From Trichobilharzia szidati (taxonomy: Eukaryota; Platyhelminthes; Trematoda; Strigeidida; Schistosomatidae), in the NCBI GenBank assembly GCA_944472155.2, contig OX235273.1, forward strand, positions 106,724,582 through 106,788,581: a stretch of 64,000 bases of DNA, written 5' to 3'. Made by a program: the position numbers and the translations under genes. Below are positions 1 to 11,095 of this stretch, piece by piece. Each line of letters begins with the position of its first letter. The first letter of the stretch is position 1. Under the pieces are notes generated by a model. It was not told where the DNA came from. It saw nothing but the letters and a program-made list of their open reading frames with translations, and searched no databases.

Positions 1-300
1 CTTTGCGACAAATGTGCAGGAAGAAACGGAGGTGGATTGGCCATACTGTGAGAAAACAAACCACCAAGTGAGTGATATCACACGTCAAACCACCGCCCGA
101 GTGGAGCCCCAATGGGAATCGGGCAATTGGTCGTCAGTGTGAGGGTGAAATGAAGGAGGAAGTCATGTGAAGAAGAGATGAAAACATGTGGGTAGACGTG
201 GATCCAGGTGAAAACGTTGGCAGAGAAGGGAACGCAATGGAGACGTGCAGCTAAAGCCCGATGCTCCTCTAGGAATTAAGGGAAACAATAATAATTAATG
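1..300 (+). mobile_element. 3' end of an RTE-like LINE (family A)
   Basis: The sequence parallels 7140-7435: the coding relic of a Lys-Trp-Arg-Trp-Ile-Gly C-terminal segment, then a shared 3' UTR ending in a 'cctctaggaatta' box and an AATAAT-type tail near 285-298. The reading frame is broken. The copy is cut by the window start. Within this window family A also occurs at 6.4, 9.2, 11.8, 13.5, 14.9, 23.1, 26.8, 43.0, 46.6, 48.5 and 55.4 kb. Confidence 0.75.
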
Positions 301-423
301 ATAGTGAGTTATAAACTTCACTAATAGCACTCTCTCTGTCACATAGAACACTGACTGGCCAAACAGGGTATCGTTGTGGTTCTGTACTTGGTTGTGCTGT
401 TGAGTATATCATCTTTTATAACG

Positions 424-570
424 ACTTCTAGTCGTACCTGATGAGGTGCAAAGGGAGAGTTGTCAATAAAAAGGATTCTGAGTGTCAGACAATATAGACT
501 TAGACAATTTCTCACATGATTTCAGATGTCTATCGACTACAGTAGTAATGAGATAGCTGACTTAGTGGCA
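424..570 (-). mobile_element. CR1-like LINE fragment
   Basis: A short antisense piece that matches, with decay, the region around 51950-52090 of the longer CR1-like copy (shared phrases 'tctgacaatatag' and 'acatgatttcagatgtctat'). No open frame remains. Confidence 0.55.
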
Positions 571-596
571 CACCGTTTGTCCTAGTGACAATCCTT

Positions 597-760
597 AATT
601 ACGTAATGTAAGTATTATTTGGCTTTGAAACAAACATTAATTAGATAGAAAATAAAATTGGTTAAGTGAATTGGATAACGTAATACAGTTGAGTAAAATT
701 TTATTTTCTATCTAATTAACGTTTGTTTCCAAGCCAAATAATACTTATATTACGCAATTA
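597..760. mobile_element. Small palindromic (MITE-like) element
   Basis: Two inverted arms of about 60 bp (597-658 and 696-760) differ at only a few positions and enclose a spacer of about 37 bp. The arm includes 'aagtattatttggctt' and 'tagatagaaaataaaatt'. There is no coding capacity. It may be a solo terminal hairpin of a fold-back PLE, because the sequence just downstream resembles PLE 3' UTR. Confidence 0.7.
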
Positions 761-765
761 TCTAA

Positions 766-945
766 ACTTTATAAATCTAATGTACACACACACAAACAAA
801 ATTGTGTATAAATGCGATTGTACAGCTCAGTGAATGAATTCGCGGAAAAGAGTCTCCTCGCTGAACGCCTTCTTTTCTTTTATATAACTGAATGGGGATT
901 TTCAAGTTACAACCCTTAATACCCTTCTCAGTATGACATAGTCCT
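766..945 (+). mobile_element. PLE 3'-UTR tail fragment
   Basis: This piece closely resembles 56140-56300. Shared elements are an 'attatctaaac' start, a CA-rich run, 'gcgattgtacagct', and 'ctcgctgaacg' followed by a T-rich stretch. It is non-coding. Confidence 0.55.
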
Positions 946-961
946 TTCTATAAAAAACAAA

Positions 962-2180
962 ATAATTGAGCAAAGAATATCCTTTTCGATAATTTCTTCT
1001 CCTGGCTCTACGTCGACTTCGACATTCCTATATCTTTTATAAAAGAGCTTCTCTTGAAATACACAATGAATGTTCACTTTTTATTTAATAAAGAACTATA
1101 TAGACAAATCGATGGTGTGGCAATGGGGTCACCACTGGGACCCATTCTAGCCAACATTTTCCTTAAGAAACTAGAAAATGGGCCTTTGAAAGATGTTATT
1201 GATGAACTTGAATTCTATTGTCAGTACATGGATGATACATTTTTGATTATGAAAAATGAGTATGAAGCAAAGAACATCCTGCATGGACAAATTTAACAAG
1301 GTTCACCCTGCAATACATTTTACTATTGAGAAAGAAGAAGACTCTAGTATTTCATTTCTAGACGTCCTTATGAACAGAAAAGAAGATGGCACAATAAGAA
1401 GAAGTGTACATGGAAAACCTGCATCAATTAACCGGTCAGTATACTCATTTTTTCAGCTTCGTGCCCTTTAAATACAAACACAATCTGATAAAGTGCTTGG
1501 TTCACAGAGCAAGAACAATCTCCTCGGATGAATGTCTTGATGAGGAACTTAATAATATTAAACGGTTGCTAAGTGAAAATGGTTATCCAGGAAAGTTTAT
1601 TGATAAGAAAATGAATCTAAAATCAAAGCAGCCCAAGATACTAACAGTTCCTAAAAGGCCTTATTCTCACAAATTCAGTTCCTCAGGGATAACATCAGCG
1701 AGATACTAACAATACGCCGTATGAATGTGGTAAGAAAAGCATTCCCTGCAGCTGAATTACGCTGTGTCTTCAAAACCACCCCTATTTTGAGTTCGGGAGT
1801 AAAAGATAAACTGACTAATTTCGCCTCTTCCATGTGTATCTACCAATTTAACTGCTCCTGTGGAGCCAGTTACATAGGCCGTACAATTAGGTGTGTTTCT
1901 CGTCGAATTTCCGAACATCATCCTGCACAGTGGTTAAGTAAGGGAAAAACAAAATCTATTCGTAGCGCTATTCTATCTCATCTTGTGGATACAAACAGAA
2001 CACAAAATTGATGTTAACCAGGCTTTCAGAGTCATTTACCGCATACCAACAAATCTTAACTTCGCCTTAAGAGTTCGATTACTAAATATTGCTGAGGCTG
2101 GCCGTTGGGATCCACATTAAGAAGCCTAATTTATGTGTCCAAAAGAAGCTAGTTCAGACATTGTCCTTACCCCTCTGGCC
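962..2180 (+). pseudogene. Penelope-like element: reverse transcriptase plus GIY-YIG endonuclease, frameshifted
   Basis: The frame from 1054 contains the PLE reverse-transcriptase motif DGVAMGSPLGPILANIF and the catalytic box YMDDTF. A frame change near 1290 leads into a 'SFLDV' thumb-like region. Another near 1440 leads to a 'LVHRAR...NGYP' linker that PLEs use between RT and endonuclease. The frame from 1721 holds a GIY-YIG nuclease start (CGASYIGRT, followed by an R..EH motif). A last frameshift lies near 2010, and homology runs on to about 2170. PLEs copy RNA into the genome using this RT and nuclease. The RT is 5' truncated. Bases 965-1005 are an inverted copy of 2407-2455, so the copy is bounded by inverted repeats. 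Confidence 0.88.
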
Positions 2181-2500
2181 ATCTAGGTTCGAATGATCCT
2201 CAATTTTTGTAGAAATTTCCTTAATTTTAGTTGATATTCTATTTACTATTATATTTTTATTATTATTATAATTTAAGCATCTTTAATGAACTGTAATTCC
2301 ATTGATCTTACTTAACAAATCGATATTATTTAAAAAACACTAATATTGTTATTGACTACTATTCTAGGATATTCATGCATATATATATATATATATAATT
2401 GTAGAACAAGAGGAGGAGGAAATTATCGAAAAGGATATTCTTTGCTCAATTTTGTTGCTTTTTATAGATGTCCGAATGAATATTTTCGCTATATAGTCCT
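2181..2500 (+). mobile_element. PLE 3' UTR with TA repeat
   Basis: AT-rich non-coding tail of the preceding PLE, containing a (TA) run at about 2380-2396 and then 'ggaggaggaaattatcg'. It is nearly the same as 12890-13215, so both belong to one subfamily. Confidence 0.75.
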
Positions 2501-2712
2501 TTTTGATTAGTCCAAGAAAGACTAAGGGGTAGTAATAAAGTATAATAGCTGAGATGCTAAGAGTTAAAAAAAAAACTTTGAAAGTAGAGGTTGAGGGATA
2601 CTTGACTGTCATACCTTCTTAAAGTAGGAGGTCAAATGGAACATTTTCTTAGAAACTGACAAGATTTGGGATGACCAGGAAAGATGAGAAGGCAGAACTT
2701 TTCCTGGGTATT
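2501..2712 (-). mobile_element. Degenerate CR1-like LINE fragment
   Basis: Antisense similarity to 52140-52345 of the CR1-like copy: a 'ggggtagtaataaag' counterpart, and a 'gatgaccaggaaagat' box matching 'gaggaccaggaaaaat'. No frame is preserved. Confidence 0.45.
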
Positions 2713-2944
2713 TTATGCTTGACTTTGTTCCTGTTTCACTGCCCTCTGTGCTACAAGCTTCATGTGAACGAACCGGTCCTTGTAGATCACATTTATGCCC
2801 GGAAGTGAAATTAACTGTCCAACATTTAAATGGACTTATGGTAAGTCCATACAGCTTGGATCACAGTGACTTACCTCCGACAAAAACGTACTCAGTTTGG
2901 AACGGTCATATCGAGAAGTAACAGTGAAAATCAGATAAATTTCT
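2713..2944. other. Unassigned sequence
   Basis: There is a plus-strand open frame at 2715-2921 with no recognisable family or splice context. I see no gene here. Confidence 0.4.
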
Positions 2945-3172
2945 AAGCGTTTGTTCGTTGGAGTTCGATTCGTTTCCAAGTTTGATCATGTGTTGATGCC
3001 AGTCTGAGAACCACTGAAAACCAGGGAGTACAGAACAGTTGTTTCGTCCTAGTCTGAGATTCTTCATCCGTGCAGACCCGAGACCAAACTAGGGATCGAA
3101 ACCAGGATCATTGGGGTTACAAGGTGAGCTCTCCAATCGCTCAGCCGTTGACGCGTTAGGCTACAGTTTTAT
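2945..3172 (-). mobile_element. Hammerhead/tRNA-like short element (family H)
   Basis: Read on the minus strand, it has a tRNA-like module at about 3090-3172 (B-box-like 'ggtttcgatccc', 'accttgtaacc' anticodon-arm region), then a decayed hammerhead at about 3027-3074 (GAAGAATC core relic, 'aggacgaaacaactgt', stem I arm 'tgtactccc'), then the family tail ('ggtttt...tggttctcagactg'). The core carries several substitutions, so self-cleavage is unlikely. Confidence 0.75.
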
Positions 3173-3435
3173 TGGAAACACTATTATGCTTTTTAAAACT
3201 GGTTACAGATACTTGTCCTGCTAATCAGTTTTAGATAAGAAAAAAGTGCGTAGGCGGAAATCACCGTCACCAGATAACATACGATTTGAAGTTATGCATT
3301 TCTGATAAACAAATATTCTAAATATAAGTATGTGTGTTGTTTTTTTATTATGTTTACTTGTGGAATATATATTTTATTATATAATTAAACTAGGCCACAG
3401 ACAATTAGTCCTGACAGACTAAACAAATTGAAATG
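3173..3435. other. Unassigned AT-rich sequence
   Basis: AT-rich with short T and TA runs. No convincing open frame or repeat match was found. Confidence 0.4.
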
Positions 3436-3439
3436 GTTT

Positions 3440-4175
3440 TGAGGAATTGACAGTATATATATATTTCATACATTTATTCCCCTTAATGAATTTGAATAAA
3501 GCGAAAACTACAGTTTTTGCAGAATAAAGTGGTACCATCATTGTCTGTTTCGTTGCCTTCTCATCAGCTGCTTACAGGCCACTGTCATTATTAAGTAAAC
3601 CTACAGAAACAGTTTTAACGTACTTGCACAGAGTTCATTTTAAACAAAAATCAATCAGTCAATATATGAATACAATAATAATATGTATATATATGTAATA
3701 TTAAACACTATTTCGAACAATGGTGATCATACACAATGGAAACTTTCAGCATTACGTATCCAGATGAAAGAGAGATGAAAATATCCAGTTACCAGGTTGG
3801 CAAAGTAAGACTGATAACTATTTCTTTCTGAACGCATAAATCAGGTTTCAGGCGCTCAATGGAGATGGCTTCAGCAAACTTGAGGAGAATTGAGCTTTTT
3901 TGCCTATTGATAATTTTGAACGATATTGCGACGTCCACCTCATGAGCCGTGTCAAGAAGATGACTGGCGATGGCACTGTTTAAAGCATTTGTTCCCTTCA
4001 GACCTAAACTTTTTGGTACACGTTAAGAAAATCGTAGATATGCCCTCCTTTCTGTGATTCCAATGTAACTGCTCCCGCAGTTATATGTAAATTTGTATAT
4101 ACAGTTGTAGTTAACATGAGAAGGATATCTATCGATTTTTGATTGCACCATCTTATTCTGCACAAGCCCCTGTTC
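3440..4175 (-). pseudogene. PLE GIY-YIG endonuclease fragment and 3' UTR
   Basis: The minus strand matches the copy at 21783-22520. It encodes a decayed GIY-YIG nuclease, followed by the conserved 'cgcctgaaacctgatttatgcgt' end of coding near 3840-3862 and the 3' UTR. The UTR contains CTGATGAGAAGGCAACGAAAC near 3549-3569. Several frameshifts and stops make it a relic. Confidence 0.8.
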
Positions 4176-4229
4176 ATGCTTTATTCAAACTAATAGCAGA
4201 TAGCACAGTCAGTTGAGATCAAATGACAA

Positions 4230-4900
4230 ATTATCATAGTAGAGAAAGACTTACTACAGATTTCTCTTAGAATACATACGTCAGATTTGTATCATTTTAC
4301 CGCTATGGTCTCTGCAATCTCCAAGAGATTTGAGCTCGATTGTCTGTTTATTATTTTGAAAGAATTCAGGATGTGTTTACTTGATGTCTTGTGTCATTCA
4401 GATGTCTTATGACTGCGCTCTTCAAAGATTTACTTCCCAGTCACAGTTTTTTCAGTATATATATTCAGAAAATGTAAGAAAGGCTTTTTCTTGTTCCTCC
4501 CATGTATTTGCTTCGACAGCTAAATGTAGGTTGTTATACACACACGCAATAGAGCTAACAAAAGAAGTGTATGTATCGATTTTTGACCGAAATAACAAAC
4601 AACCACAGAAATTAATCTAGCCGCTGGAATATCCTTAGCAAATGAGATGACTATTCCTGTAGCGTTGTCACTTTTAAACTGTAGGTTGATGAATACAGGT
4701 TTTTATTCGCTGTGGTATTTTTGTTTTCACCCAAGTGTTCTGCCCAAGTTCATCGATAAATCTCTGTGTGGATATTCATTGTCTCATGGCCCATTTTTCG
4801 ATGACTTGAAGATTGTCGCCCAGTTTCTTCCTACAGAATATCATTATCACCTTGTGAAATGATGTTTTGACTAGTGCTCACTTGCAGGTGGTTGAATTTC
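4230..4900 (-). pseudogene. Older PLE fragment (linker plus endonuclease)
   Basis: Minus-strand translation in shifting frames gives PLE landmarks in order: an 'ALVKTSFHK' segment (about 4870), a NEYPHR-like box equivalent to NGYPHR, a 'DIPAARLIS' segment equivalent to YPAAKLV, and a Cys-poor GIY-YIG relic. The end of coding is near 4240. Heavily mutated. Confidence 0.6.
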
Positions 4901-6003
4901 CAGTAACATCCACTCCGTGTATCTTTTTCTCTGGATAGATTTGTAGTGTACATTGAACCTTTGAACTTTTGTTTGAACTCACTCACCCACTTTTGGCACT
5001 ACTTCATCTTTTGATTTGTGACTCTCCTGTACATTTTTGGTTAGCTCTCTCGCTGTGCTTTCATTCAGCACGCTCTTTGAGCTAACCACAGTCAAGGCAG
5101 CAGATAAGTTGTATAACCTCTTATTTTATCCAATTTCAAATCTCATTTGTGTAAAATATAACTCTGTTCCAGACACACTTGTCATCTCAAGTCTTTTTAC
5201 CTTGATTCCGTTCATCAGTACTTGCACGTTGGGCAGAGTACAGCTAAGGTCATAAAGCGGTGAAGAAGTTTTGTAAGAGTGGTTATTTAGAGGTCTACAG
5301 TAAGCCAAGTCTAACTTTTACAGATCTTTACAATGTATCATACAACTCACGTTTTCCATCGAATTGAATGTTCCAAAATGTGAATATAATGTTTTCGTGT
5401 TCCTTATTACTGTTTTGCTTGTGTAACAGTAATAACAGACCCGCATAGTTGTTTCGGTTGCAGAATAACTCGCTAACCAATAATCAAAGGTTCATAGTTC
5501 GATATTTTGTCACTAACAGGCTCCTAAACCTAGCCTAGCCTCCAGTAAGCTCTGCAAAGAGGGAAGATCGCGCATCTAGCTAGCTAGAATAACACCACTG
5601 TTATTGAACCTCAAAGGGTTAAAATGTAGGAAGAGAAATAAAGAAACTCACAAGTCCAGTGCCATTCCTGTTACAGCGGAGTGATTTCGATTAGTTAATG
5701 TTATATTCCTTCATTTTTTTTACCATTTTCCTGACAATCAATTTTATCAACTGTATACAACACGCAACAGTTTTAGTGAACACGTGACACACACACACAA
5801 CATTACATTGAAATATAAACAAATGTAATAATATGGCCTTACAAGGTTAGACTACCTGTGTTTGTAGCTAGCTGATCATGACCTCTAGAATCAGACCATA
5901 TGTTTAGGTGTTTATGGACATAGACAATTTTTGAAAACTCTTAATTGGAACAAGTGGAATACGCTGTCTCAGAGATATTTCTCTACAAATAATATACTAA
6001 CTG
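4901..6003. other. Unassigned sequence
   Basis: A minus-strand open frame at 5126-5308 might be upstream PLE or retrotransposon coding but has no firm motif. The rest is AT-rich, with a short CA run near 5790. No gene is supported. Confidence 0.4.
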
Positions 6004-6255
6004 TTATGAGTGAACGACTTCCATAATATCACAGCAATGGCTGTGATGAATGAATGAAAACATATAACAAGAAGATATTTTCTGCCAGACGAAGACTGAT
6101 AGAATCAAATGTCTCCTGGCAATGTGTCTCAACAGCTTCTCCTTCACTAGTTTAAGCATCTCTACCGTCCACTTCACGAATGAGTGGTTCGAAGAATTTA
6201 TCACATCAAGTATTGGACGGAGTGGAACATTATTCTTGTGCACTTTATTATTTAT
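6004..6255 (-). pseudogene. PLE reverse transcriptase N-terminal fragment
   Basis: The minus-strand frame begins with HKNNVPLRPILDVINSS, the early RT motif of PLEs (HK..PLRPI), and continues about 75 residues through a 'FVKWTVEMLKLV' segment. The catalytic boxes are absent. It is an isolated piece. Confidence 0.7.
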
Positions 6256-6257
6256 TT

Positions 6258-6379
6258 CAACTTATTCCCTTGAGTTCTGAGTGGAACATACGGGGCTTTA
6301 AGGTTTGAACTTTGAAGTTTCAGTATCAGTAGTGTTATTCTTTCTTAGGCAGTAGGTTTGGCAGCCCAATCACCCCCCG
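6258..6379 (-). mobile_element. Trace of a LINE family A 3' terminus
   Basis: The phrase 'cttgagttctgagtggaacat' followed by 'ggctttaa' resembles the antisense 3' end of family A seen at 9165, 13485 and 46615. It is very short and decayed. Confidence 0.35.
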
Positions 6380-7435
6380 ACAATTATACATCTCATCCAA
6401 CAGCTGTACGACGATGCTGCATGCCAAGTAATCCACAATGAGAAACTTACGGAATCCTTCAAAGTGAGGACAGGAGTAAGACAAGCTGGCTGCCTACTGT
6501 CACCAATGATTTCCCTGATTGCAGTAGACTGGATAATGCGACAAACAGCGGGGAATGAGCAAACAGGCACACAAAAACTTGGAGGTTCTGGACTTCGCCG
6601 ATGATATGTGTCTGATTTCCCACAAACTGGAAGATATGCAAGCGAAAAGCAGCAAGTTGGTAGAAGAAGCATCAAAGATAGGACTTCAGGTGAACATAGA
6701 GAAAACAGAGGTGATCAAGATTCCTGGACTAGAACAATAACAACAGACAACGATCAGCATAAATAGGAGGAACCTGAAAGAAACAACCTCATTTACCACC
6801 CTACCTGGGAAGCACCGTTTCAACTACAGGCGGAACTGACGAGGATATCAAAGCAAGAATCGGGAAGGCAAGACAAGCTTTCACTACTCACGTCAAGTCT
6901 GTGTGGAGGTCAACAACACTCAGCATCAAAAATAAGATCCGGATTTTCAACTCCAATTTGAAGTCAGTGCTACTATACAGATCAGAGACTTGGCCAGCGC
7001 GTCATAAAGAGCACCTCAAACAAACTACAGACCTTCATTACCAGTCGTCTTCGCTCAATACTCAAGATCAGATGGCCGGCCAGAAAAGATCAGCAACAGA
7101 GAGGGATCTCTTGGAGCGAACCAACCAGGAACCGATTGTGCAACAAATAGGCAGGAAGAAATGGAGATGGATTGGCTGGCCATACTCTGAGGAAATCATC
7201 AAGTGACATCACTAGATAAGCCATTGCTCGAGTGGAACCTGAAAGGGAAGCGGCGAGTTGGTCGTCAGTGCAAGGGTGACTTTGAGGAGGTCGTGTGAAT
7301 AGGAGATGAAAGCGTGTCGGCAGACTTGGAGCCAGGTGAAAACTCTAACAGAGAACCGAGCGCAATGAAGACGCATGGCTAAAGCCCTATGTTCCTCTAG
7401 GAATTAAAGGAAACAAAAATAATAATAATAAGTAA
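6380..7435 (+). pseudogene. LINE family A reverse transcriptase, 3' half (RTE-like)
   Basis: Plus-strand translation gives FKVRTGVRQAGCLLSP (RT motif region) near 6460. After a frame change come DFADDMCLISHKLEDMQ at 6594-6640 (the catalytic ADD box) and 'KIGLQVNIEKTEV'. From 6901 there is 'SIKNKIRIFNSN' and an 'SETW' segment, then the C-terminal KKWRWIGW box near 7160. The 3' UTR runs to about 7435 with an AATAAT tail. It copies its own RNA by target-primed reverse transcription. Several frameshifts and the missing endonuclease mark it as dead. RTE assignment rests on domain flavour and is not certain. Confidence 0.85.
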
Positions 7436-7464
7436 TCTTCCATTTTAGCCGTGTTTACTAGAGA

Positions 7465-7565
7465 CTAAGCGACGTTTAGAAGTGCATTGATGGTCAGGAA
7501 ATTTGACTTCAGACCACATGAGTGGTTGGCAAGTACTCTACAGATGAGCCACCGATGTACAGATG
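7465..7565 (-). mobile_element. tRNA-Gly-like SINE fragment (family G), decayed
   Basis: On the minus strand, 'ggtggctcatctgtagagta' is followed by 'cttgccaaccac' and 'catgtggtc'. This aligns with the better copy at 44690-44800. The B box is lost. Confidence 0.45.
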
Positions 7566-7765
7566 TGCTCGTGTATCTTGGGTAAGTTGTTAATGCGCAT
7601 AGTTTTCATACCATCTAAATGAAGTTGTTCATATGGTTTCTTTCTTATGAACGATTCATCTCCTTATTTCCTTCAGAGTCTTTGGCAGTTGTAGCTCCGT
7701 ATGTATAGTGGGTTATTTCTGAGAGGTCTGCTTTACAAATTTATTGTCATTAGAAAGAATCAGTG

Positions 7766-8080
7766 AAAGTCCATCAGATGCTCATTAGTGACTGCCTGCA
7801 GGACGAAGTTTCCTGGAGTTCTGCTAAGGAGTTGTGACTAGTAGGGTCCACCAACAGGTCAGGAATGATCATGAATACTCATTGATGAGACTAACGTGTG
7901 TTCGCACTAAAATCACGAATTGGTGGAACTTAGAATTCGTAGGCTGCCCATTAAGTCAGGTTCCAGTGGCTGAATGTTCTACGAGCTTGACTTTTAACCT
8001 CGTTTCGGACCTTGGCGGTAGGTGCTTTCTGACAACGAGTCACAAACTAGGACGAAACAGCCGTCTGGCAGTACTCCCCA
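7766..8080 (+). mobile_element. Family H hammerhead/tRNA-like element
   Basis: The body begins near 7775 ('gctcattagtgactgcctgcagg'). The tRNA-like block 'ggttccagtggctgaatgtt' lies at 7960-7980, and the hammerhead relic at 8027-8075 ('aggacgaaacagccgt', then 'ggcagtactcc'). The core reads CTGACAACGAG, a decayed CTGATGAG. The 3' arm seems to end just after 8080. Confidence 0.7.
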
Positions 8081-9140
8081 AAGCTGTAGCAACTCAACGC
8101 CTAGAAATCAACCTGTTAATCCAGAAAGAGGTGGCTAATATGGACGCCGAGCTGGACATAAAAGCGGTGATCACGCAATCACTAGACAACTCCGTCATCA
8201 TACACAACCGCCACCTGATTTTCTGAGCCCGATCTACTTAGGCGAGAATATATATATATTGTGAACTAAACGGCTAAGCTGGTTTATACGCGAATAAAGA
8301 GGACAAAACAAATACAAACATGAATGTATGTGGAGTGGAGTGGAGAGGAGAGGAGGAATTCAGTCCACACAAATTAATATGCGCATAAAATGCCTTTGCT
8401 TACTTGGCGAGTTATAATTGTCCGAGAATATACGCAAGTAAGGACGTCGAGAATTGTAGTGATGAAGTAGTCGTTTTTGGTATGCAGTTGCTCACTCCAC
8501 TTGAGGAGAGTATGCCAACAGCCCTCCCGAGGGTACTCGCGCAGAGAAAAGGAGATTGAAGCAAAAGGATCCGAGTGTGAATGTACGCATCAGGTATGAT
8601 CCAGAGATGATTGTCAATAGTGGAAAGCGAGAAGCTGGAGAGGGAGGTTGCGTCGTCCGTACTGTGCGCTGAACCAGGTCGTGTCCTTATTGAATCTCAA
8701 TTAACAACCACCATGATGGGCAGTGAATTCATTAGTTTTAATATTTTACAATGAACGTGTAATTTGATATTTTTCGGATTCCACATATATGTACACATGA
8801 CCAATGACGTGGGCTCTAGAGAAGATGATCCATAAAAGGATATATACACATATCAAATCTTTTCCTATCGTAGTGAGGACATTTTAATTTAAATTTTTAT
8901 TACTTCAGTTAATTCTGACAACTTTACTTCATATTCCTTAATTAAGTTTTTCTAGTCCTCATTCATACTCTTGACCTGCGTGTTTGACCTCTACTCAACT
9001 TATATTATTAACTTAAGTTTATGTACCCCTAATTAATGTGCAACTTTCCAACCTTTCTCTATAGTATTCTTGTAGCCTTTCCATTTATATATACAAACAA
9101 GTTTTACTGACAAGTGTAATTCCTAACCTTCAACTTCTGA
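8081..9140. other. Unassigned repeat-like sequence
   Basis: The left part (8081-8230) stays open on the plus strand with no family match. At 8328-8356 there is a purine-rich minisatellite of GGAGT/GGAGA units. The stretch 8360-8720 is less AT-rich than its neighbours and could be part of an LTR or SINE, but no terminal structure was found. The rest is AT-rich. Confidence 0.35.
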
Positions 9141-9149
9141 GATATTCAG

Positions 9150-9400
9150 TGTTACTATTATCCACATGGGTTCTGAGTGGAATAAATGGCTCTAACAGCA
9201 CATCTCTATTTCTTTCTTTTCTCTGTGGTATATTTCAGTTGGCCCCACTAATACCCAGAAACTTTCATCCCCTCCTGAAACAATCTCTTCCGTGTCCCCC
9301 AGGGGGATCCACTTCCATACTCGAGGGAATACCTTGCGTGTGATGTCACTCGACAGTATCCTTAGCGTATGTCCACTTTGTCTACCGTATATCTACCTAC
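9150..9400 (-). mobile_element. LINE family A 3' end
   Basis: The antisense 3' UTR signature 'gttctgagtggaataaatgg' and the later 'gtgatgtcactcgacagtatcc' match other family A copies (for example 13485-13720). No frame survives. Confidence 0.6.
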
Positions 9401-10035
9401 ATAATATTAATGGTTGCCATCTTCGAACTAATTAATTAGGCCATGTGAGAATTTCATGAAACTGCTGTAGGTTTTTGGCAGTTGATAAGAGTCAGAGAAA
9501 TAAAATGATGCGCTAATAATATCCTGTGCGTCTGTGGCACAACAGCAGCTGGTAAGATGGAAAGGTTGAACATGAGGCTAGCAACCGCATCCTTTAAAAT
9601 TAAACATCACTGCTACAGAAACTTCAAGCCTCTAGCTTGAAGTAGCCCTATATTTCACTGGGAACGTGAAGGAATAAAAAAATATCCTTTCCAAATTTTT
9701 GCTCTGGATTTCTTCAACTCTTCATTTATGCACATATGTTCAAGTCAATGAATTCGGCATTCCCAAATGATATTACTAACGATAAACAGCTGCTGAATAG
9801 AAGTGGCATAGTTTCATCTCTATTGATTAGGTGGAAAATGTATTCACTTGAGTAAGCGTCACAACCGTGAAGAGTTCCAAAGGCTTTTTCATCAGCCTAG
9901 AGTTCAAAGGTGATACTGAAGCAGAAATTCATGAGGAATCACCTTCCCAAGTGTCTGAAGAAGACATTTCAAGCAGGAACCTGTAGAAGGCACATTCTCA
10001 GGTAGACAGTTAATCCAGTCACATGTTAAGGATAA
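9401..10035. other. Unassigned sequence
   Basis: Mixed AT-rich sequence with a short local inverted repeat at 9625-9645 ('cttcaagcctctagcttgaag'). Parts of 9790-9960 hint at antisense PLE 3' UTR, but too weakly to call. Confidence 0.35.
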
Positions 10036-10039
10036 CAGA

Positions 10040-10385
10040 CTACTTTTCGTCAGCTCACTGCGTATTTATCAGTCTCTTTGTTTCTTTGGTGAAAAGTATA
10101 TCAGCCGTACACAACGTCAAGTTCGCGAACATTTTCTGGAACACTGTCCAGTCTAATTAATTACTGGTGAGAAGGAGAACACCAGTAGCTCTATTCTTCA
10201 ACACATTGTCAACTGTGGATACCATTCACTCCCCCTAATGACTACTTCACAGTGCTACACACAGTTCCTCAATATCTCACAAAAGTACGTCGAAAACGTC
10301 ATTTAAACATAGCTGAAGCACAGGCTATTCAGAGTGTGAAGCCGGATCTCTGAGTTGGAAATCACTACATTCATTGATTCGCCTT
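10040..10385 (+). pseudogene. PLE GIY-YIG endonuclease fragment
   Basis: Plus-strand translation gives FFGEKYISRTQRQVREHFLEHC. This is the GIY-YIG start (YISRT for YIGRT) plus the downstream R...EH region, then 'SSSILQHIVNCGYH' and a C-terminal 'LNIAEAQAIQSVKPDL' segment. There is a stop after the first helix and a frameshift later. It belongs to a PLE subfamily different from the one at 21.8 kb. Confidence 0.75.
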
Positions 10386-10730
10386 ACAATGGCCAGAGTA
10401 ACGTTCCCGCCATAACTTGGGTTTCATTTAAGCGCTTAAGTTTATTATTTTTATTTTAGAACCACTATTATTCTTTATTAATAACAATGCGTTTCTCAGA
10501 CAGATTTTACATCAACACTTTATCTTATTTTCATTGTCGTTTGTACATTTAGATTGATTCAGTCGTTTTTTACGCTTGTTGCGTAATTCAAACTTCTTTT
10601 TTCTAATCTCCACTTAACCATCTCCTTCCATACTATATATCAGATTACGCAACATATTTCTTCTGCAACACAGTTACCAGTATTTGAGTGGTTTTATGAG
10701 TTCTTTTTCAAATATTATTACAAGAGTTTT
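10386..10730 (+). mobile_element. Probable 3' UTR of the preceding PLE
   Basis: A T-rich non-coding tract directly follows the endonuclease relic and ends where family H begins. The call rests on position and composition only. Confidence 0.4.
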
Positions 10731-10732
10731 TC

Positions 10733-10990
10733 CGGTGATTTGATTTGTTTCAGTTTTGAACACGGATCAGTATCAGTTAGAGGACCATTAAAAGCCACCA
10801 GAGAGTACTGCCAAACAGCTATCTCGTCCTAGTCTAGTTCCCATCGAAAGTACTCAACCACTGCCAAGGTTCGATCTCAGCACCTTGCGGTTACAAGTCA
10901 AGCTCGCAGACTTTTCAGTCGCGGTGACACGACTCAGTGACCACCTCATGAATTCTAAATTCTACCAATTCGTGATTTTAGCACGTCCAA
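10733..10990 (-). mobile_element. Family H element, antisense half of an inverted pair
   Basis: The minus strand carries the tRNA-like block ('cttgtaaccgcaagg', B-box-like 'gagatcgaacc') and a hammerhead relic at 10805-10854 ('aggacgagatagctgtttgg', stem I arm 'cagtactctc'), then the tail to 10733. It abuts a sense fragment at 10991, making a fold-back arrangement. Confidence 0.7.
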
Positions 10991-11095
10991 CAGCTGCCGA
11001 AGAGCCCAAAACTAGGACGAAGCAGCTGTCCGGCAGTACTCCCTGGTTTTCAATGGTCCTCCAACTGATACCAATCCGTAATCAAATATGAAATG
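10991..11095 (+). mobile_element. Family H hammerhead tail, sense half of an inverted pair
   Basis: Contains CTGCCGAAGAGCCC, then 'aggacgaagcagctgtc' and stem I arm 'cggcagtactccc', followed by the family tail. Only the hammerhead and 3' end are present. Confidence 0.7.

Noticed and set aside
5126..5308. Retroviral-type protease fragment on the minus strand
   Set aside because: A short hydrophobic 'VQVLMNGIKV' phrase was suggestive but no DTG/DSG-type active site is present and the neighbours are PLE.
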